DNA of 12,618 nt. It comes from Alectoria sarmentosa (Eukaryota > Ascomycota > Lecanoromycetes > Lecanorales > Parmeliaceae). A program made the translations under genes and the position numbers. Shown here in pieces: positions 9,309-12,618 of this stretch. The stretch spans positions 1 through 12,618 of the forward strand of contig WOGZ01000603.1 in the NCBI GenBank assembly GCA_009733775.1, given 5' to 3'. The notes under the pieces were generated by a model. That model saw nothing but the letters and a program-made list of their open reading frames with translations, was not told the origin of the DNA and did not search any database. Position 1 is the stretch's first letter. Every line of letters begins with the position of its first letter.

Positions 9309-9862
9309 AATCTTAAAATCGATGTTTTTATTAAAATAATTAAATATAAATTAACGAATTTTGAAAATAAACGATTAAAATAATGATATTAAATTATTTT
9401 TATATTAAATCGATTAAATTTCGATAATATCGAACTCGATATTAAAATTATCGATAGTTTTTTTTATTATAAAATGTTAAAAATTAATAAAATTAATAAA
9501 AAATATAATAATATACGCGAGACAATTATTATTGAAAAAAAAAAATTAAAAATATTATATTTAATAAATGCGTTATTACGAACGAAATTCTTTATCACAA
9601 AAATCGTTTATATATATTTAAATCGATATACACGTTTATCATTTGAGAAATATATAATTAATTTATATATAATTATTTAGAAATTACTTATATATATAAA
9701 TTATTTAAACGAAAATATTATTAAAAAAATATGAAAACGATAATTGTTATATATATTAATAATTATTATATTTATAAAAGAATTAAAGTTTTTAAATATC
9801 GTGAATATAATTTATTATAATTATTTTCAATTTTATAAAAACGTTAATAAAACATTTTTATA
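9309..9862 (+). pseudogene. RNase H-integrase linker and integrase N-terminus remnant
   Basis: In the same frame, 9309-9420 fits the gypsy 'NGKADALTRRSGDLP...DERL' linker, with LNRLNFDN near 9405 for 'LKPENLD'. The open stretch 9474-9680 (68 codons) belongs to the pre-integrase segment: A-L-L-R-T-K near its middle and T-R-L-S-F-E-K-Y-I near its end resemble 'ALRTG' and 'GRLYFRxRLYVP'. After a shift, N-Y-Y-I-Y-K (about 9758-9775) suggests 'YYWP' from the HHCC zinc-binding domain, but the zinc ligands themselves are not legible. The open frame is a relic of pol, not an independent small gene. Confidence 0.72.
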
Positions 9863-10461
9863 AACTTTATCGTCGATTTATTATTATTAAAAAATTATAA
9901 CGTTATATAAATCGTAATAAATCGTTTAATTAAATTTTTTTATTACGTATTATATATAACGAAAAATAATAATATATTTATTAAAAACATTATTAAAACG
10001 CTTATTAAAGAAGTTTTTCGTATATATAAATTATTTATATTAATAATATTCAATCGAGGCTTATAATTCGTTATTATAATATAAAAATCTTTTTATAAAA
10101 AACTCGTTATTAAAATTAAGTTATTTACGATTTTTTATTTTAAAATAAATAAAGTAATTAAAACTTAAAACGTTATTTACGAATTTGTTATAATTATATA
10201 TAAAACGATTAAGTTAAATAAATACTTATAATCGAATTTATGAATAATAATAATGTTTTAATTTTTATAAATGTGTCGCTCTTTTATGCGAATAAAGATT
10301 TTTATTTTTATATAAATTTTAATTTTAATATTATTATTTACGTTATTATTTAAAAACGTTTTAATGTTATAAAAGTAAAAGATATTATTAATTATATATA
10401 AGATATTTTCGTTTATATACGCGATAATTTAAATAAAGCACAACTTACGATAATCGAATAA
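9863..10461 (+). pseudogene. Integrase catalytic core remnant (D,D-35-E lost)
   Basis: The first catalytic Asp lies in N-F-I-V-D-L at 9863 ('DFITGLP'). IVINRLIK (9911-9934) is 'VVVDRLTK', and exactly 19 codons separate the two Asp positions, as in relatives I recall. FNRGL-stop-F (10049-10069) is 'SDRGPQF', carrying the second catalytic Asp. K-I-N-K-V-I-K ending at 10162 is 'ExDGQTE', placing the catalytic Glu 36 codons after the second Asp, the D-35-E spacing. The three catalytic codons now read N (AAC), N (AAT) and K (AAA). A frameshift then leads to EFMNNNNV...NVSLFYAN (10234 onward) for 'AEFAxNNxxxxxTGVSPFxANYG', and VKDIINYI to NKAQ (10375-10450), the helical segment before the C-terminal domain. 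Confidence 0.93.
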
Positions 10462-10510
10462 ATTAATTATTAAAAAAAAAACGGTTAAAGAAAATGATTT
10501 CGTTTTTTTT

Positions 10511-10717
10511 AATAACAAAAATATCGTTATCGATAAACTATTCAAAAAGTTGAACGATGAAATATTCGATATATTTAAAATTATATTCGTAATCGATTTT
10601 TTTTATAAATTGAAATTATTTAAAATTATAAAAATTTATAACGTCTTTTATCTTAAATTTTTAAATTTCGTTAAAAAAACTTTTTTTTTAAAACTATAAT
10701 CGTTAAAAATAAATAAA
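10511..10717 (+). pseudogene. Integrase C-terminal (GPY/F-type) domain remnant
   Basis: The frame from 10511 reads KNIVIDKLFKKLNDEIFD, matching 'KNIxTxRPSKKLDxKxxGP'. Next come IFKI ('PFKI') and, from about 10604, Y-K-L-K-L-F-K ('YxLxLP') and I-Y-N-V-F-Y-L ('IHNVFHVSLL'). The same frame continues uninterrupted in phase into the chromodomain, with the linker T-F-F-L ('DPLPGQ') between. In the native protein this module binds DNA and helps choose targets. Confidence 0.9.
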
Positions 10718-10936
10718 TGAGTTATTAAAAATATATTAAATTTCAAAAAATTATGAAATCGTTTTAAATATAAAATTAAATACAAAAACGTTAATAAAGA
10801 TTTTAATTAATATAATATTAATGAAAGCGAATTCGATAATATAAAAAATTAGTAAAAGATTTTTATAAAAGATATTTAAAAAAATTACGATAAAAAGATA
10901 ACGTATTATTCGATTAAATTAGCGACTAATTTATAA
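10718..10936 (+). pseudogene. Chromodomain at the Pol C-terminus
   Basis: After a TGA that replaces a Trp codon, the frame reads V-I-K-N-I-L-N ('WEVEEILDSR'), then FKYKIKYKNVNKDFN-stop-YNINESEFDN. This matches 'LQYLVKWKGYDxxxxTWEPAENLxN', the chromodomain beta strands and closing helix. At least two aromatic-cage Trp codons are stops or altered. A tail I-K-D-I-stop-K-N-Y-D-K-K (10859 onward) fits 'LxxFHxxYPDKPGP', and the frame ends at TAA 10934-10936. Chromodomains in these elements steer integration toward chromatin with particular histone marks, often heterochromatin. This domain is what assigns the element to the chromoviruses. Confidence 0.88.
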
Positions 10937-11604
10937 TTTTTTTTTTTTTTATTATTATATCGAGTAATAATATAAACATTTTCGATTTATTTATTATTAT
11001 AAAAATGCATTTTCACGTCTTTTCAAAAATCTATATCGATTAATAATAATAATATACGATTTAAAACTTAAACGAATACGTCGTCTCTTTTATTCACATT
11101 ATAAACAATTTATTAAATTTTTAACGACATTTTAACATTTCGTTATCGTTATCGCTAACGTTATTTAATATTATATAAATAACATTTTATAAAAAAGAAC
11201 TTCGTAAAACATTATTAAAATATATACGACGTTTATTTAAAATTTAACGTTTATAACTCGATTCGATTTAAAAAATCTTATTTAATTATATCGTTTAACT
11301 TTTACGATTCTTTTTTCGCTTAAAATATAAATATTAAATCGATATCGTATATTTAAATGTTTTAACGACGATTATAATATTAATTTTAATCGAACACGTT
11401 ATTTTTAAACGTTTAAATTAATAAAATATTAAAATATTAACGTTATTATTAATTATTATCTTAAAATATAATATCGTCGTTATTATAAATATTATTTCAA
11501 TAACTTTCTTCGATTGCGCTTATTATCGATTATGATTTACGAAAATTTAAAATAAGTTATGAACGAATATCTTCGATTTTTATAGCGTTAAAATATCGCT
11601 TTTT
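10937..11604 (+). other. Gypsy 3' non-coding region
   Basis: About 670 bases between the end of Pol and the purine tract show no readable domain. This is longer than I would expect after a chromodomain, so it may hold a lost extra segment, another old insertion, or simply a long 3' untranslated region. Some CpG-rich spots (for example near 11145-11165 and 11480-11530) have no gene signature. Confidence 0.5.
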
Positions 11605-11615
11605 AAGAGAAAAAA
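11605..11615 (+). promoter_or_regulatory. Polypurine tract before the 3' LTR
   Basis: AAGAGAAAAAA is a run of eleven purines ending directly at the proposed start of the 3' LTR. This is where LTR elements prime plus-strand DNA synthesis. Its presence here, and not next to the 5' LTR, fixes the element on the + strand and supports 11616 as the LTR edge. Confidence 0.7.
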
Positions 11616-11822
11616 TAATATTATAAGCATATTTTACATTTTTAATAAAATTAACTTTTTTTTAATATTACATTTTTTTAACATTACTCGATTGAGTTTA
11701 GCGTGTTTTAATAAAAACATTTTCTTTTTTATAAATTTTTTCTTTTTATATATATATTTTCTTTTTACTTAATTATTTTATTTAATACATTTATATAACT
11801 TAACTTTATATCGATATTAATA
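11616..11822 (+). repeat. 3' LTR of the gypsy element
   Basis: Partner of 3603-3805, slightly longer mainly because of longer T runs. It shares the TTTTCTTTTTACTTAATTAT core and the TATATCGAT...TTAATA right end. Paired differences such as CGAGCGTATTTTG (left copy) against TAAGCATATTTTA (this copy) are transitions in both directions. Confidence 0.85.
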
Positions 11823-12618
11823 CGAATTATTAAATTTAATCGACTAAACATTTTTATTATTTCGATTTATAACTTAAAATAAATTGAAATTATCATTAAT
11901 CTTTTATTTAACGAATTAATTATCGATTAATTTAATTTAATAATACGAATATTTAAATTGAAATTGAAAACTTTTATAAATGATATTTTAAAAAAAAGAT
12001 GTTTAATAAACTCTCTTTCATTTTTCTTAATGAATTTATTTATAATAAATCTTTTAAAAGCACGTTAATTAAATATTTAATGCAAATTATTATTTTTGAG
12101 AATATTTTTATATTATTTAATATCTTTTACGTCGTAATTTTTATTTATAAATTTTATAATATCTTTGAAATTTTTTTTTTTGGAAAATTAAATTATGATC
12201 GATTAAAATTTAATATTTAATTTTAATTTTAATTAATTTTAGCTCGCAAAATATCGAATTTCGACGTGTTATTATATTATAAAATTTGAAAAATAAGAAT
12301 TATCGTATACTTATATATTTATTATATGATATTTAAAAATCGTTATTTAAACGTTAATAAAATAAACGATATTATTAATGTTGAGATTTTTAATTATATT
12401 CGATTTTTTAATATTTATATTATCGTAATTAAATATATAATTTATAATAATTATAATTATTACGTTATAAATAAAACGAATATCGTTTTATTTTATTAAA
12501 ATTCGAATAAAAATTAATGCAATAAGCGATTTTCAAAAAAAAAAATAACGATCACATTATTTTTAAATCAAATATCGAATATTTTATTTATCGTCGATAT
12601 AAATTTATTATAATTTTA
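11823..12618. other. Right flank, no recognisable gene
   Basis: This is 0.8 kb of the same AT-rich, CpG-biased DNA. A stretch at 11999-12220 is open for 73 codons on the + strand and has slightly more CT, TG and GG than its surroundings, but it encodes only a hydrophobic F/I/N/K-rich peptide with no motif. At this base composition one such open run in the window is expected by chance. The flank may be an older transposon or non-coding DNA. Confidence 0.55.

Larger units (their letters stand above)
3603..11822 (+). mobile_element. RIP-degraded Ty3/gypsy chromovirus (with nested insertion)
   Basis: This is a nearly complete but dead LTR retrotransposon of about 8.2 kb, or about 6.9 kb once the 1338 bp added by the nested element is subtracted, which is a normal size for the family. 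Similar LTRs in the same orientation flank domain remnants in the order zinc knuckle, protease, reverse transcriptase, RNase H, integrase, chromodomain. RNase H before integrase is the Ty3/gypsy arrangement, and the chromodomain defines the chromovirus branch. A purine tract lies just upstream of the 3' LTR, confirming + strand orientation. No primer-binding site could be identified, and flanking target duplications are not clear (TTAAT on the left against CGAAT on the right if the left LTR is taken to start at 3607). Decay is by transitions plus frameshifts: the readable frame changes at least eight times. Confidence 0.93.

Noticed and set aside
9474..9680. A 68-codon open frame as an independent gene
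   Set aside because: It lies in phase with the RNase H remnant upstream and falls where gypsy Pol has its pre-integrase segment. The ATG is internal and incidental.
3603..11822. Two unrelated solo LTRs instead of one element
   Set aside because: The interval holds gag-pol remnants in the correct order and strand, a purine tract abuts the right copy, and the length minus the nested insert is normal for the family. The absence of a clear target duplication is the one unresolved point.
11999..12220. A 73-codon open frame, hydrophobic, possibly a membrane peptide
   Set aside because: Phe, Ile, Asn and Lys dominate simply because of AT-rich codons. With roughly one stop per ten codons expected at this composition, about one open run of this length in both strands of 12.6 kb is expected by chance, and no motif or ribosomal context supports it.
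1..12618. Mitochondrial, Plasmodium-like or bacterial endosymbiont DNA
   Set aside because: No rRNA, tRNA or conserved organelle or bacterial gene is present, no long reading frame exists, and the chromovirus domains plus transition-biased LTR divergence point to a RIP-proficient fungus. General AT bias would not spare CpG while removing CC and GG.

Overview
This window looks like the AT-rich, transposon-derived compartment of a filamentous fungal genome, most likely an ascomycete. It contains no intact gene. The DNA is roughly 15% G+C by eye. I could find only about four CC and six GG dinucleotides in 12.6 kb. The C and G that remain sit largely in CpG, while CpA, CpT, CpC and their complements are depleted. 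That is the footprint of repeat-induced point mutation (RIP: C to T, favouring CpA), and the copies inside the window support it: two paired LTRs differ at 19 of 227 positions and 17 of those are transitions.

Almost everything from 3603 to 11822 is one decayed Ty3/gypsy LTR retrotransposon on the + strand. Its LTRs lie at about 3603-3805 and 11616-11822, with a purine tract (11605-11615) just before the 3' LTR. Between them the remnants appear in canonical gag-pol order: a CCHC zinc knuckle (5661-5702), a probable aspartic protease (6273-6482), reverse transcriptase (6674-7480), connection and RNase H (7515-7830, resuming at 9169), integrase (9309-10717) and a C-terminal chromodomain (10718-10936). 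The chromodomain places it among the chromoviruses. Catalytic residues are lost in the way RIP predicts: RT YLDD reads YLNN, the integrase D,D-35-E reads N, N, K, and the zinc-knuckle C and H all read Y. Frameshifts, several in T runs, break the frame further.

A second, much smaller LTR element (7831-9163, 1333 bp) sits inside the RNase H region. It has two collinear 227-bp LTRs, inverted ends derived from TGTTAAAA/TTTTAACA, a perfect 5-bp target duplication TATAA, and no coding capacity. Removing it together with one TATAA joins the RNase H frame exactly, codon to codon. Its interior is mostly tandem repeats, including five copies of a 52-54-bp unit, several of which can fold as a hairpin. 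It resembles a TRIM-type non-autonomous element and is the most distinctive object here.

The flanks (94-3602 and 11823-12618) carry the same mutational signature, but I recognise no gene in them. An 8-bp satellite (11 units) opens the window. The order of events is: gypsy insertion, then mini-element insertion into it, then RIP and indel decay of everything.
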